Assembly (NCBI RefSeq): GCF_004014855.1
Contig: NZ_CP034930.1
Location: 1,054,001 to 1,118,000 of the forward strand
DNA: 64,000 nucleotides
Source of the DNA: Apibacter raozihei
GTDB lineage: Bacteria; Bacteroidota; Bacteroidia; Flavobacteriales; Weeksellaceae
Direction of reading: 5' to 3'
Shown here: piece by piece, positions 8,905 to 17,516 of the stretch
Numbering within the stretch: the first letter of the stretch is position 1
Layout of the letters: each line of letters opens with the position of its first letter
Notes under the pieces: model-generated
Seen by the model: the letters and a program-made list of their open reading frames with translations, nothing else
Database searches by the model: none
What the model was told of the DNA's origin: nothing
Position numbers and translations under genes: made by a program

Positions 8905-8946
8905 ATGCTTGAGTTATTGTTTTACTGTTGTAAATAAGAGTAGTGT
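8882..8946 (-). pseudogene. Toxin D C-terminal tail remnant (copy D2)
   Basis: Minus-strand reading gives NTTLIYNSKTITQAYEGKY-E-K then stop, almost identical to the toxin D end. It overlaps the D2 immunity start. Nothing of the toxin body remains upstream before the terminator at 8981. Confidence 0.7.
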
Positions 8947-8980
8947 TGGATTTATTAGACAAAGAGCATGACCTCACAAG

Positions 8981-9005
8981 AAACTCCTCGCAATACGAGG
9001 AGTTT
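8981..9005 (-). terminator. Terminator of cassette D
   Basis: Perfect 10-bp stem AAACTCCTCG/CGAGGAGTTT, loop CAATA, followed on both sides by A/T runs, 13 bases past the D1 immunity stop at 9018. Confidence 0.8.
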
Positions 9006-9017
9006 TTTGGTTATTGT

Positions 9018-9530
9018 TCATTCGCAATACTTCTTTATTAATTCAAATTCAGATGATTTCGTATATAACTTACCTTCAAAGTAAAGTAATCCCACTCCAT
9101 TTATAATTGATTGATGCCCATTTACTTTTCCTTCTTTAGGTAATAAATTTATATTATAGTTAGTTTTTTTTAAATATTGGTTGAAAAAAAATTTAATTTT
9201 TCGCGACTTTTCTTTAGGATTAACCCTGTAAATAATTAAATTATTTTTATAATTATATACATAATAATCTTGTTCAATTGAAGGTAATAAATAAACCGAA
9301 TTAAATGAAAAAAATATATTTCTGTCACATTTTTTTACTGTATTTATTTCCACAAACCATAAACGATCATCTATCTTATTCTCGTTATTAAGAGCAATAA
9401 ATTTTTCAAGAAAATTATCTAAAAAATTATAAAAAACTTCCTTATTCTCTTTCCTTTGTGCATTACCATTTACACCAGTAAAACACAATACTAAAAATAC
9501 AATTATTCTATTTTTTAAATTTACCTTCAT
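9018..9530 (-). CDS. Immunity protein D1 paired with toxin D
   Basis: 170 residues with a cleavable signal peptide ([17 protein letters not shown]..., cleavage near GNAQ), so it is predicted to act in the periplasm. It overlaps the end of toxin D (stop 9508) by 23 bases and is followed by a terminator, the standard cassette layout. It is the head of a family of four tandem paralogues (6904-9530). Members differ in whether they are lipoproteins (D2, D4) or soluble (D1, D3). The immunity role is inferred from position; no database family is recognised. Confidence 0.7.
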   Translation of the reverse strand: MKVNLKNRIIVFLVLCFTGVNGNAQRKENKEVFYNFLDNFLEKFIALNNENKIDDRLWFVEINTVKKCDRNIFFSFNSVYLLPSIEQDYYVYNYKNNLIIYRVNPKEKSRKIKFFFNQYLKKTNYNINLLPKEGKVNGHQSIINGVGLLYFEGKLYTKSSEFELIKKYCE

Positions 9531-10452
9531 ATGCGTTGGTCATTGTTTTTCCATTATAAATAAGTGTCGTATTATAAGATGGTACATAAATAAAATTAAT
9601 GGCATTTGGAACATTTTTTGCCGCCCCTATGTCATTGGTTTCACTTGAACCTGCAACTTTAAATGTATATCCATTCTCTTTTGTTGGAAACTTATGCATC
9701 ATAAGCCCTGATGGATTTAATACACTTGCAACAAGTCCTTCTGTATTTGGCATTTTACCCGGATGATGACCGTTAAGACTTACATGATCTCCTGAATAAA
9801 CACCGTAAACTTTTGTTGGGAGATTGTTCGTTCCAACAATGGTACTTTCGCCGTTTTCCACAGGAGCGCCAAATGTATTCATTTTAAATTTTTTAGCTGT
9901 TTGTATATTAAACTCCACATTCACATCGCCAGAGGCAGTCCAGTCTGCTATCTGATTAAAATAATCCATTCCTTTTTGTTGATCCTTTCCAAAATCTATA
10001 TAGGTGTTACCATTTTGTGTTTTTGTATTTTCAGCAATAAACCCTTTGTCTCCAACTTCAAAACCAGTAGCCCCTTCCTTTACAGTATTATCTGAATTAA
10101 AATCATTGGCTTTATAAACCACATCTTTATTTGATTCAGCAACCCATTCCAAAGAACCGTTGGGATTCATTTTGTATATATCAGTGGGAGCCATCCCATC
10201 CGGATCAATAAAATAGATAGGATTATTAAACGCATAGTTGTATGGTGAGTGTCTTCTCATTTGCTCCGCCAACGGGTCAATAGTAAACCAACGACCTATA
10301 GCCGGGTCGTAGTTACGCGCTCCGTAATCATAGACATTGAGCCCAAGCTCTTCCTGTAGTTCTTTTCCGTTGTATTTATATGTGTATGACGGCTGTTCAC
10401 TTTGAGAGAGGTTTTCTCTTTGTATAATCGACTTCTTCATTTTAGTATTCAT
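9508..10452 (-). CDS. Orphan RHS cassette D: RHS core plus toxin tip, possibly JAB-related
   Basis: 314 residues, intact. Header 1-27, core 28-87 ([28 protein letters not shown]), then a 227-residue tip. The tip shows NVEFNI, a NGHHPGK segment, [12 protein letters not shown] and [16 protein letters not shown]. These line up in order with NVEWNL, IHNHEK, DFDVAKN and FYVIHEP...HEYN of the JAMM-like tip F, so the two may be distant relatives. However, D lacks a clear His-x-His plus Asp set, so enzymatic activity is unproven. There is no signal peptide. It is followed by immunity D1 and then three copies of its own 3' end with further immunity genes. Confidence 0.75.
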   Translation of the reverse strand: MNTKMKKSIIQRENLSQSEQPSYTYKYNGKELQEELGLNVYDYGARNYDPAIGRWFTIDPLAEQMRRHSPYNYAFNNPIYFIDPDGMAPTDIYKMNPNGSLEWVAESNKDVVYKANDFNSDNTVKEGATGFEVGDKGFIAENTKTQNGNTYIDFGKDQQKGMDYFNQIADWTASGDVNVEFNIQTAKKFKMNTFGAPVENGESTIVGTNNLPTKVYGVYSGDHVSLNGHHPGKMPNTEGLVASVLNPSGLMMHKFPTKENGYTFKVAGSSETNDIGAAKNVPNAINFIYVPSYNTTLIYNGKTMTNAYEGKFKK

Positions 10453-10502
10453 AGCTTTGTATAAATATTAAATATAATAATTAATTGCAATGCTTTACTA
10501 GA
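10261..10502 (-). repeat. 242-bp block identical to 5105-5346
   Basis: Partner of the block in cassette F. It spans the end of the RHS core, the header and the inner leader. Identity ends at ACTAGA in the leader, just where the two copies next differ (CGCG against TGCA). Confidence 0.85.
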
Positions 10503-10548
10503 CGCGTTCCTGCGTGACTATAAAACTAAAAAGGCGTATGCTGTGTAA
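10453..10548 (-). repeat. Cassette leader repeat (cassette D)
   Basis: Leader between the terminator of cassette C and the header ATG of D, conserved with 5297-5395 and 2245-2340. It contains TATATTTA (10469-10476), one base from the -7 consensus. Confidence 0.75.
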
Positions 10549-10567
10549 ATAGGCTCCTTGATAAATA

Positions 10568-10594
10568 AAAAGCCCTCGCATAGCGAGGGCTTTT
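10568..10594 (-). terminator. Terminator of cassette C
   Basis: Perfect stem AAAAGCCCTCGC/GCGAGGGCTTTT with a 3-base loop, 44 bases past the immunity stop at 10638. Confidence 0.85.
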
Positions 10595-10637
10595 ATTGGT
10601 ATATTGCTTTAAAATTTAAAAATCATTTAAAAACCAC

Positions 10638-11018
10638 TTATCCAATATAAGCAATTTCAATATTTTTTTGATTTAAATCTGTATAAAAAAATATTTTACC
10701 TTCTTCTATTTCTATCAAATCAATTAACTCATATACTTTTTTACTTATAAAAACTACATTTAATGATTTTAAATCAATTTTACATAAAACAAATCCAGAT
10801 ACACACAACTTTCTTAAAAATAATGGTAAGTATAAAAAATCATCTTCATATAGAGATGGTCCCCCAAATCTCATCTTAGGAATTAATGTGTCATTTATAG
10901 AAAGGTTACCTATCTCTGGACCACCTTGTGTTACTTCAAAAAGGGAACTATACTTTATGTGATATTCTTTTACATTAAAATCATATCTAAAATAAAATGG
11001 ACTTTCTATTTTTTTCAT
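10638..11018 (-). CDS. Putative cytoplasmic immunity protein of RHS cassette C
   Basis: 126 residues with no signal peptide, lipobox or membrane span, the only immunity candidate in the array predicted to stay in the cytoplasm. The ATG at 11018 overlaps the toxin C stop (11015) by 4 bases. A run of short strands ([44 protein letters not shown]) looks like a small beta-rich protein of the SMI1/Imm type, but I recognise no family. Cytoplasmic location suggests toxin C enters the cytoplasm. Confidence 0.7.
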   Translation of the reverse strand: MKKIESPFYFRYDFNVKEYHIKYSSLFEVTQGGPEIGNLSINDTLIPKMRFGGPSLYEDDFLYLPLFLRKLCVSGFVLCKIDLKSLNVVFISKKVYELIDLIEIEEGKIFFYTDLNQKNIEIAYIG

Positions 11019-11923
11019 CTAACTAATTTAAATGATTGATTAATAACCGATTTTGATTCCGTTATAAATTGCAAACTTCCACCTGTATACATTCCACCTT
11101 GTGGCCCGATTATACCAAACTTTATAGAAGTTCCTCTTGGTATTACCCCTTGTGTATATTGTGTTAAAGGATTCCATTCTGTTTTTATAGCAGCAAATGT
11201 CCTATTTTGCAACTCCCCAGAACCTATTCTTAATCCCCAAAAATCTCCACCACTAACTTTCATACTTCCAAACCTTTGTACTGGAATATTCATTGGAGCT
11301 TTAATTTTTATGCCTCCAAATAAAAATCCATCGGATGTTGTTACTAATCTAGAAACAGGTTTCAACACTTTCCCAATACCATACCCTACCAACATTTCTG
11401 CCCCTCCTTGACCTACGCCCATTGCTACCTGATGATCCCATCTATCAAAATAAGTACTTTTTGGAGTATCTATGGTAGCACATGTTGTACATTTATAGCC
11501 TGTAATTGTACTTCCTCCTTGAGTTGTGAAAGTTTCCGAATCGTATACACTTGCAGTAGAACTAAAGATACTCTGATTAAGTGTGTAAGTTCCATCAGCA
11601 TTTAAATTATACTTATAACCATAAGTGTCATTTGATAAAGTATAACTATCCGATACTCCTGACACGTTACTAAACCCAGCCGCTTCAGCTTTTTCTACTG
11701 TATTAATATCAGACCTATAAGTATATGTTTTATTTCCATTTTCACTTAATTGTTCAATCCACCCATCCGGAGCCATCCCATCCGGATCTATAAAATAGAT
11801 AGGATTATTAAAAGCATAATTGTAAGGCGAATATCTACGATATTGCTCCGCCAACGGGTCAATAGTAAACCAACGACCTATAGCCGGGTCGTAGTTACGC
11901 GCTCTGTAGTCATAAATATTCAA
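11015..11923 (-). CDS. Orphan RHS cassette C: truncated core plus toxin tip, possibly TNT-like
   Basis: 302 residues from a TTG at 11923. The core begins mid-motif ([19 protein letters not shown]); a degenerate T-E-L-R precedes it and an in-frame TAA lies just upstream, so header and leader are missing. After [12 protein letters not shown] the tip contains a CTTC pair, a Gly-rich hydrophobic stretch ([16 protein letters not shown]) and an end [17 protein letters not shown] followed by Y-T-G-G-S-L-Q-F. The G-P-Q-G...G-G-x-L-Q ending resembles TNT/NAD-glycohydrolase domains of secreted toxins; I rate that as a weak resemblance. Without a header it is probably untranslated or poorly translated, acting as a sequence donor. 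Confidence 0.65.
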   Translation of the reverse strand: MNIYDYRARNYDPAIGRWFTIDPLAEQYRRYSPYNYAFNNPIYFIDPDGMAPDGWIEQLSENGNKTYTYRSDINTVEKAEAAGFSNVSGVSDSYTLSNDTYGYKYNLNADGTYTLNQSIFSSTASVYDSETFTTQGGSTITGYKCTTCATIDTPKSTYFDRWDHQVAMGVGQGGAEMLVGYGIGKVLKPVSRLVTTSDGFLFGGIKIKAPMNIPVQRFGSMKVSGGDFWGLRIGSGELQNRTFAAIKTEWNPLTQYTQGVIPRGTSIKFGIIGPQGGMYTGGSLQFITESKSVINQSFKLVR

Positions 11924-11960
11924 TCTTAACTCTGTTTATAATTCTTCTTATTATATAAAA

Positions 11961-12470
11961 TCAATCAATAGTATTTGGAGTGGGAGGAGCATTCCATAAA
12001 CTTATACTAGACTGAATCTCGTATTCAGAAGATTTTTTGATTTTTTCCTGATTGTTATATTGTTTAATTGGACAGTTTTCAATCTCTTTCAAGAAGGCAG
12101 GATTATCAAAGTATTTTTCCTTATGATATAAATCTGTTAAATATACTATAGAAATACTATCTCCCTTTTCAACTACCTTTTTTGCATAATTTATTTTAGG
12201 AACTAAAGCAAATGTATCCTTTCTGAAAATTATAAAGAAACTATTATAATCTTTTCTTTCCAGAGTAAATGCCGTTTCATTCTCATTTTTAAAACTTAAG
12301 GTAGTAAATAACTTTATGGTAAATAAACTATCCTTTTTATTTATAGAATCGTACCAAGGCTCTTGATTTTCAATTTTAACTTGAAGAGATTTATTTTTAC
12401 AATTAAAAAATAACATTGTAATTATCGTAAAGACAAAAATGTAAACTATTTTTATTTTATTTTTTCCCAT
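11961..12470 (-). CDS. Putative immunity lipoprotein of RHS cassette B
   Basis: About 169 residues from the ATG at 12470, which gives MGKNKIKIVYIFVFTIITM with lipobox FFNC. The longer reading from 12548 would bury the signal peptide behind 26 residues, so I prefer 12470, which overlaps the toxin B stop (12457) by 14 bases. The mature part has strand-like repeats (SFFIIFRKDTFALVPK, GDSISIVYLTDLY). No family is recognised. It is predicted to sit in the periplasm on a lipid anchor. Confidence 0.65.
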   Translation of the reverse strand: MGKNKIKIVYIFVFTIITMLFFNCKNKSLQVKIENQEPWYDSINKKDSLFTIKLFTTLSFKNENETAFTLERKDYNSFFIIFRKDTFALVPKINYAKKVVEKGDSISIVYLTDLYHKEKYFDNPAFLKEIENCPIKQYNNQEKIKKSSEYEIQSSISLWNAPPTPNTID

Positions 12471-13203
12471 AATATTTAATATTATCTTCAATATGTTTTT
12501 TAAATTCAGGCGTGGATTTGGGATATAAAGGTTGTTTTTTCTGATCACTATATATTTGTGAATGGCTGGCTTTGGGATTACCTAAATGCCCTTTAGCTCC
12601 TCCTTCATGCCCTAAGACGCTGATAAAGTTGTATTTATCATTAAGTAAATTGTCTATTTTTCCATTGGTAATATTTATGGTTATTTGTTTTTGATTGGTG
12701 TCTGTATGCATAATTGAAGTTGAGTCATCTGATGTTATTCCCCAATATTTTCCATCATTATAGGATCTTTTAAATCCTCTAGCCTGTCCACCTTCATAAC
12801 TAATATTATTAAAAGCCTCTACCGAAAATTTACCATTGAGTAATTCTGATACATTAACACCTGCTTCCGGAGCATAATGTTGGGCTATATTGTCTAACAT
12901 TTCAAAAGAACCTTGAGAATCAAAAGTATAATCTTTTAATTCTATTTCGGATATAGGGAAATATGTACCTGTTTCCCTTTTTTGATTTACAGTTTCCGAG
13001 CTTTCAAAAGTTCCATCTATCACTATATGATTAGTTATTTTTTTATCTGTATATAGATATTGACCTAGTTTATTAAAATGATCGTCTATAGGCATCATCC
13101 CATCAGGATCTACAAATACTATTGGATTATTAGCCGCATACACGTACGGAGAAAAGTTAAGGTATTTCTCCGTTAATGGGTCAATATAAAGCCATATCTG
13201 CAT
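12457..13203 (-). CDS. Orphan RHS cassette B: 5'-truncated core plus toxin tip with an HEGG motif
   Basis: 248 residues from the ATG at 13203. Only the second half of the core survives ([30 protein letters not shown]). The header, YNGKELQ and GRWF segments are absent. The tip holds FISVLGHEGGAKGHLGNP: His-Glu followed by a second His six residues on. This suggests a metal-binding or zincin-like site, though it is not the classical HExxH spacing. A Lys-rich end follows (TPEFKKHIEDNIKYYGKK). Immunity B overlaps its stop. The missing 5' end implies a silent donor cassette rather than an expressed gene. Confidence 0.65.
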   Translation of the reverse strand: MQIWLYIDPLTEKYLNFSPYVYAANNPIVFVDPDGMMPIDDHFNKLGQYLYTDKKITNHIVIDGTFESSETVNQKRETGTYFPISEIELKDYTFDSQGSFEMLDNIAQHYAPEAGVNVSELLNGKFSVEAFNNISYEGGQARGFKRSYNDGKYWGITSDDSTSIMHTDTNQKQITINITNGKIDNLLNDKYNFISVLGHEGGAKGHLGNPKASHSQIYSDQKKQPLYPKSTPEFKKHIEDNIKYYGKK

Positions 13204-13462
13204 AATTTTTTTCTCGTGTGTACATTAGGGCTTGTGCGTGTGAAGCACTTGTATTTGGATTACCTTACTGGTAAAGAAGATGTACAATTGATAAAGATAA
13301 TAGTAGCCGTATTTTAGAGGTTTCTAAGTTTGAATAAACAGCCAAAAACCACATCATATCCATTATCGATGCTTTTATTACCAAATGAAAAATACAATAT
13401 ATTTTATAACAAAACGCCAAGGTGTATAGATTGACGTTTTATTTTGTTATTGAATAAGCTTA

Positions 13463-13843
13463 TTATTTTAAAGATTTAATATATAAAACACTTTGGTATT
13501 TATTATTATGAAAATCGTTTGGATGTATGAAGTGAAAAATATTTCCTTTTAGAGTTCCTTCTATTTTTTTTCCTTCATATTCAAATTGGATTAATAAACC
13601 ATTATCATTTGTTTTACTTGAAAATTTCCATTTACCTTGAATTTGATTTATAGTATCTGTCTTACAATGGAAAGCATTAAAAATTCCCTCTGGTCTTATC
13701 TCTAAATACTGGTAATTTTCAATATTGTTTTCTTGATTTAAAATTACATATTTATCTATTTTATAAAGTCCTACGATGTATTTATCTTTATTACAAGCTA
13801 AACAACAAAATAGTAGTATAAGTAATATTAATATTTTATTCAT
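13463..13843 (-). CDS. Putative immunity lipoprotein of the main RHS protein (tip A)
   Basis: 126 residues with lipoprotein signal ([17 protein letters not shown]). The ATG at 13843 overlaps the end of the main RHS gene (13836) by 8 bases, so it is translationally coupled to the expressed toxin. The mature domain (strands [31 protein letters not shown]) has a lipocalin-like small-barrel look, as in many Bacteroidota lipoproteins of this size. The immunity function is inferred from coupling. A periplasmic location suggests that the papain-like tip acts in the periplasm. Confidence 0.7.
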   Translation of the reverse strand: MNKILILLILLFCCLACNKDKYIVGLYKIDKYVILNQENNIENYQYLEIRPEGIFNAFHCKTDTINQIQGKWKFSSKTNDNGLLIQFEYEGKKIEGTLKGNIFHFIHPNDFHNNKYQSVLYIKSLK

Positions 13844-16800
13844 TATCTCTAACTTCGGTTAATATATATCTTGTTGGTCTTCCCTCTGTTGCTGGTTTAT
13901 TTCCATTATATGGGATATTTCCATCTTTACCATCAGAAAAATAGTAAGAATCATCAGATGATTTATATAATCTAAACTTATTTAATGTTACATCTGTACC
14001 CACATCTTTTCCTTCACCTCCTGTAAAATTATCATAGTAAGAAAAATAATGGCCATCATCATCTTTTCCCATTCCAACGATTGTAACATAGTGATTTGTT
14101 GCTGAATTTGCATTACCTGTCTCTTTATTTGCATCATACATTACACCTGCCATAACGGCCTTACCTTCTTTTAAATTATCAACAATGGTATTTATGCCTT
14201 TTTGTAAATCAAGTTTAGATTTATCTCCTCCAGTTTTCACAAACATATCAACCCTCTTTTTTGAGCCAACGGCCGTATAATTTCCACCGCCTTGCCTGAC
14301 TTGGAGCCTACTATAATCAGCACATTCATATGTTCCATTACTTGAACTCCTTGTTTCAGTACTTCTACTTATCTCAAAACCAAAAATACTTCTTGTTGAA
14401 GTCACATTTACATTACTACCATAACTAATCCATTTTTTGCCATATAAAACATTTGTAACATTAGTAATGCCTGTTAGTTTAGGAGGTTTAGGAGAAAGTC
14501 CATCCGGGTCTATAAAGTAGATAGGATTATTAAATGCATAGTTGTATGGCGAATGTCTTCTCATTTTCTCGGCTAATGGGTCAATAGTAAACCAACGACC
14601 TATAGCCGGGTCGTAGTTACGAGCTCCATAGTCATAGACATTAAGCCCAAGCTCTTCCTGTAGTTCCTTCCCATTATATTTGTACGTATAGCTTGTTAGT
14701 TCAGTATGTGAATTGTATCCTGTATGTTTTAACCCGAAAGGATAATAGTTATTTTCTTCCAGAACCTCACGTATGGTATAAGGAGAACCTTCACCATTGT
14801 TCCACCATCCAATATGAACTTGTGAAGCGTAATCTTTAATCTGTCCGTCTTTGTTTTTATCCTCATAGCTTAGACGTATGTTGCCTAGATGATCGGTATA
14901 ATTATAGACATAGCTAAAGCGTTGGGGATACTTTTTCACATAACCTTCACTGTGGGGGAAGAATTGGAGTTGGTTGTTTTCATACTGAAAACCGCCCAGA
15001 TACAGGGTGGGAGTAACTCTGCCGTTTTGTGTCACCGTTTTTTGCATTTTAGAACCCGAAGCATCGTAAAGATACGAAATTTTATTACCCGCAGTAAAAA
15101 ATATTTCATAAGGGAGATTCAGGTGATTATAAGAAATAGAGGAGATTCCCTTATGCGCATCCAGAATGAGGTTTCCGTTGGTGTCGTACTCAAAATCCTT
15201 TCCGGAGGTATTTTTCTGAGCAAAACCTTCCGGGTGGTTGGATCGGTCCCTGACTGTAGATAGCTGATTAGATCCGGGCAGGTAGGTATAGGAAAGCAGG
15301 TCAATAGTAGTTACATTGTTGCTGATATCCTGGGCTCCGTTACGATCCATAGAAAGAATATTTCCGTTTTTATCGTAAGAAACTTTTTCATTATAGGCAT
15401 TAGCCACGGAAAAACTACCGGAAGCCGGATTATGGTTTTTCAGGTATATAGCCTGGGTAAGACGGTGTAGCGGGTCGTACTGGTACACATACTGCCTTTT
15501 TTGATTATCGGAACTGCTTTTCCAGATAGTCTCAGAAATATTTCCGTTGTACAGGGCCTGTGCCCCCTTGTACAGAGGCTGGTCGTAGCTGAGTTGCAGG
15601 GCGAACAAATCACGGGGCTGTCCCGCAGGACTGAGTTGGTCGGGCTGGTTAATGTGAGTAAGCCATCCCCGTATATTGTACCGGAAATCTACCTGTTGCA
15701 GTCCGGCAAGGCTTTGTCCTCCTACTTTTTTAACGGTGAGCTGGCCCAGTTCGTCGTAGGTATTTCGCACCAGGTTTTCTACTTCCCCTCCGTTGAGCTG
15801 GTGGGTATGGCTGAGCAATCGCTCCTGCCGGTCGTAGGTAAAGGATTCCTTAACGGTAATTTCCGCAGCAAGGGAAGCCCTGCTGTGGGTGGTGAGCGTA
15901 TAGAGGGTTTTACCCCGGAAGCTTTCAATACGGGAATCCACGCGGGTGAATCCCCCGAAAGGATTCTGAGTAAGCACCCGGAGCGGACGTATTTTTTTAT
16001 CGTAATAGGTAAAGGTCCAGTTTCCTTTTCCCTGAGTATTGTTGTCCAGCAGCTTGGCAAAAGAAGCCGTCAGGGCACCCGTAAGACGGATATCCCGGGC
16101 AGTGAGCAGCGGTTGTCCCTCCACGGAACTGGCTGATGGAGCCCCGGTATAGGTATAAGAATCGTAGTAGTTTACACTCAGAACTTCGGAGATGTTGGAA
16201 GGAATAGCGCGGGTATTCGCATAATAGACCTGTACACCCTTGGATGAAAATCCGGAAGAAGAAATCGTTTCATTATTGTTCCCCCTACGGTTTGCTTCCG
16301 CCTGCATCTGTAAGCGGTTATAGTTACTATGGGTAAAACCGGTGTATACAATTCTCCCCCAGGCATCGTATTTAGAGAAAGTCCATTGGTTATTGTTTTT
16401 TCTTTGCTCGCTGTCCTGAGTCATCACCAGGCGATCCTGTTGGTCATACACCAAATATTCCCTTCCTTTTCCGGGAAGCTTTTTTTCCACCATACGGTTT
16501 CTTTCATCGTAACGGTACTGGTATGCGAGATGATCCAGCAGGGCAGAGGTCATGGCAGGTTGGGAACAGAGCAGGGGAGGAAGCACATAGGTAAGGTTTC
16601 CGTAGCAGTCGTATACATAATACGTATCATGGCTGGCTCCTCCGCTGTAGTTTCTTTTAAGGATTACACGCCCTTCCTTGTCCTTGAATTCTTCAGCGGT
16701 ATGGTTTTTTCCCTCGGAAGCCTTCCAGTTTTCCTTTTTCACCAGATTTTTATATAATTGTCCGGCAGGGTACGTACCATCTTCAACAAGAGAGGGAGTA

Positions 16801-17504
16801 TAACCGGATGCCAGAGTTACCCTAAAACGTCTCACTTCCCCGTCGGAATTGGTGAGGTATTCGTACCTAATCTCATGTCCGCTTCCCATCTTCCAGGAAT
16901 CTCCGGGTGCAGCCTGTTGGAACAAACGGTTCAAAGGAGAAGCTTCCAGCTCTTTTTCAGCATAAAAATACGAGCTGTTATAGGTTTTCGGATTCGCATA
17001 GTACTGAGAGTAGAGCGAGGCGGGAGCTGCCATAAAGGAACCATCGGACGAAGAAGAAGGCACGGGCAGGAATTCTTTGATAATTCTTCCGAACTCATCG
17101 TATTCATGATGAACCAGTATATCCTTTCCGGAAGGGGTAGCCCCCACGGAAACGGATTGCTTTTCCCTTCCCAGCCCGTCGTAATAAACGATAGCTACTT
17201 TCTTATGTCCGCTTTCCCCCTCTTCGGAGAGATACTCTGTAGTTTTAATGTAGTTTTCTCCGGAGGTAGGAGTTATGTTTCCCAGGGGAGCCGTGGCGAT
17301 AACCCCCGGCGGGCTGATAAAGACATGAAAGGAGCTGAGCGTCTCGGCAGTTATCCTGAAGCCGGGGAGCATCCTGACAGATACCTCATCGGAAACCTCC
17401 TGGCTGGGATTTTTGGTTGTATTTAAAATCAGCTGCGCCGAACCCGTAACAGGAAAAAATGAGACCAGGTAAGGGAGCAGGGATAGGAGTATCGTTTTTT
17501 TCAT
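13836..17504 (-). CDS. Main secreted RHS repeat polymorphic toxin with papain-like C-terminal tip (tip A)
   Basis: 1222 residues. Residues 1-24 are a Sec signal peptide ([19 protein letters not shown]..., end GSAQ). A DUF6443-like N-terminal region follows (about 75-200, [20 protein letters not shown]). YD/RHS repeats run to about 910 ([30 protein letters not shown]). The RHS-associated core runs from about 930 to D999-P-D-G1002. The tip (1003-1222) has Cys1061 (YECADYS), His1138 ([10 protein letters not shown]) and Asp1158/Asn1159 (YYDNFT), the order and spacing of a papain/C39-type peptidase. The core shields and later releases the tip in known RHS proteins. It is the last gene of a four-gene operon, 12 bases after 17517, and is coupled to an immunity lipoprotein. 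The core region is visibly richer in G+C than the tip and the immunity gene, a sign of separate origins. Confidence 0.88.
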   Translation of the reverse strand: MKKTILLSLLPYLVSFFPVTGSAQLILNTTKNPSQEVSDEVSVRMLPGFRITAETLSSFHVFISPPGVIATAPLGNITPTSGENYIKTTEYLSEEGESGHKKVAIVYYDGLGREKQSVSVGATPSGKDILVHHEYDEFGRIIKEFLPVPSSSSDGSFMAAPASLYSQYYANPKTYNSSYFYAEKELEASPLNRLFQQAAPGDSWKMGSGHEIRYEYLTNSDGEVRRFRVTLASGYTPSLVEDGTYPAGQLYKNLVKKENWKASEGKNHTAEEFKDKEGRVILKRNYSGGASHDTYYVYDCYGNLTYVLPPLLCSQPAMTSALLDHLAYQYRYDERNRMVEKKLPGKGREYLVYDQQDRLVMTQDSEQRKNNNQWTFSKYDAWGRIVYTGFTHSNYNRLQMQAEANRRGNNNETISSSGFSSKGVQVYYANTRAIPSNISEVLSVNYYDSYTYTGAPSASSVEGQPLLTARDIRLTGALTASFAKLLDNNTQGKGNWTFTYYDKKIRPLRVLTQNPFGGFTRVDSRIESFRGKTLYTLTTHSRASLAAEITVKESFTYDRQERLLSHTHQLNGGEVENLVRNTYDELGQLTVKKVGGQSLAGLQQVDFRYNIRGWLTHINQPDQLSPAGQPRDLFALQLSYDQPLYKGAQALYNGNISETIWKSSSDNQKRQYVYQYDPLHRLTQAIYLKNHNPASGSFSVANAYNEKVSYDKNGNILSMDRNGAQDISNNVTTIDLLSYTYLPGSNQLSTVRDRSNHPEGFAQKNTSGKDFEYDTNGNLILDAHKGISSISYNHLNLPYEIFFTAGNKISYLYDASGSKMQKTVTQNGRVTPTLYLGGFQYENNQLQFFPHSEGYVKKYPQRFSYVYNYTDHLGNIRLSYEDKNKDGQIKDYASQVHIGWWNNGEGSPYTIREVLEENNYYPFGLKHTGYNSHTELTSYTYKYNGKELQEELGLNVYDYGARNYDPAIGRWFTIDPLAEKMRRHSPYNYAFNNPIYFIDPDGLSPKPPKLTGITNVTNVLYGKKWISYGSNVNVTSTRSIFGFEISRSTETRSSSNGTYECADYSRLQVRQGGGNYTAVGSKKRVDMFVKTGGDKSKLDLQKGINTIVDNLKEGKAVMAGVMYDANKETGNANSATNHYVTIVGMGKDDDGHYFSYYDNFTGGEGKDVGTDVTLNKFRLYKSSDDSYYFSDGKDGNIPYNGNKPATEGRPTRYILTEVRDNE

Positions 17505-17516
17505 AAGGTCAAATCT

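Noticed and set aside
9901..10095. Plus-strand open frames inside the RHS toxin genes and inside 13836-17504 (for example 15501-16136 and 16758-17426).
   Set aside because: They are antisense shadows of the coding strand; the minus-strand RHS repeats and core explain the sequence.
13204..13316. An open stretch of about 37 codons on the plus strand (around L-Y-L-D-Y-L-T-G-K-E-D-V-Q-L) in front of cassette B, looking like a fragment of a transposase or other protein.
   Set aside because: Too short, no start codon, no recognisable family and no inverted repeats around it; could be chance.
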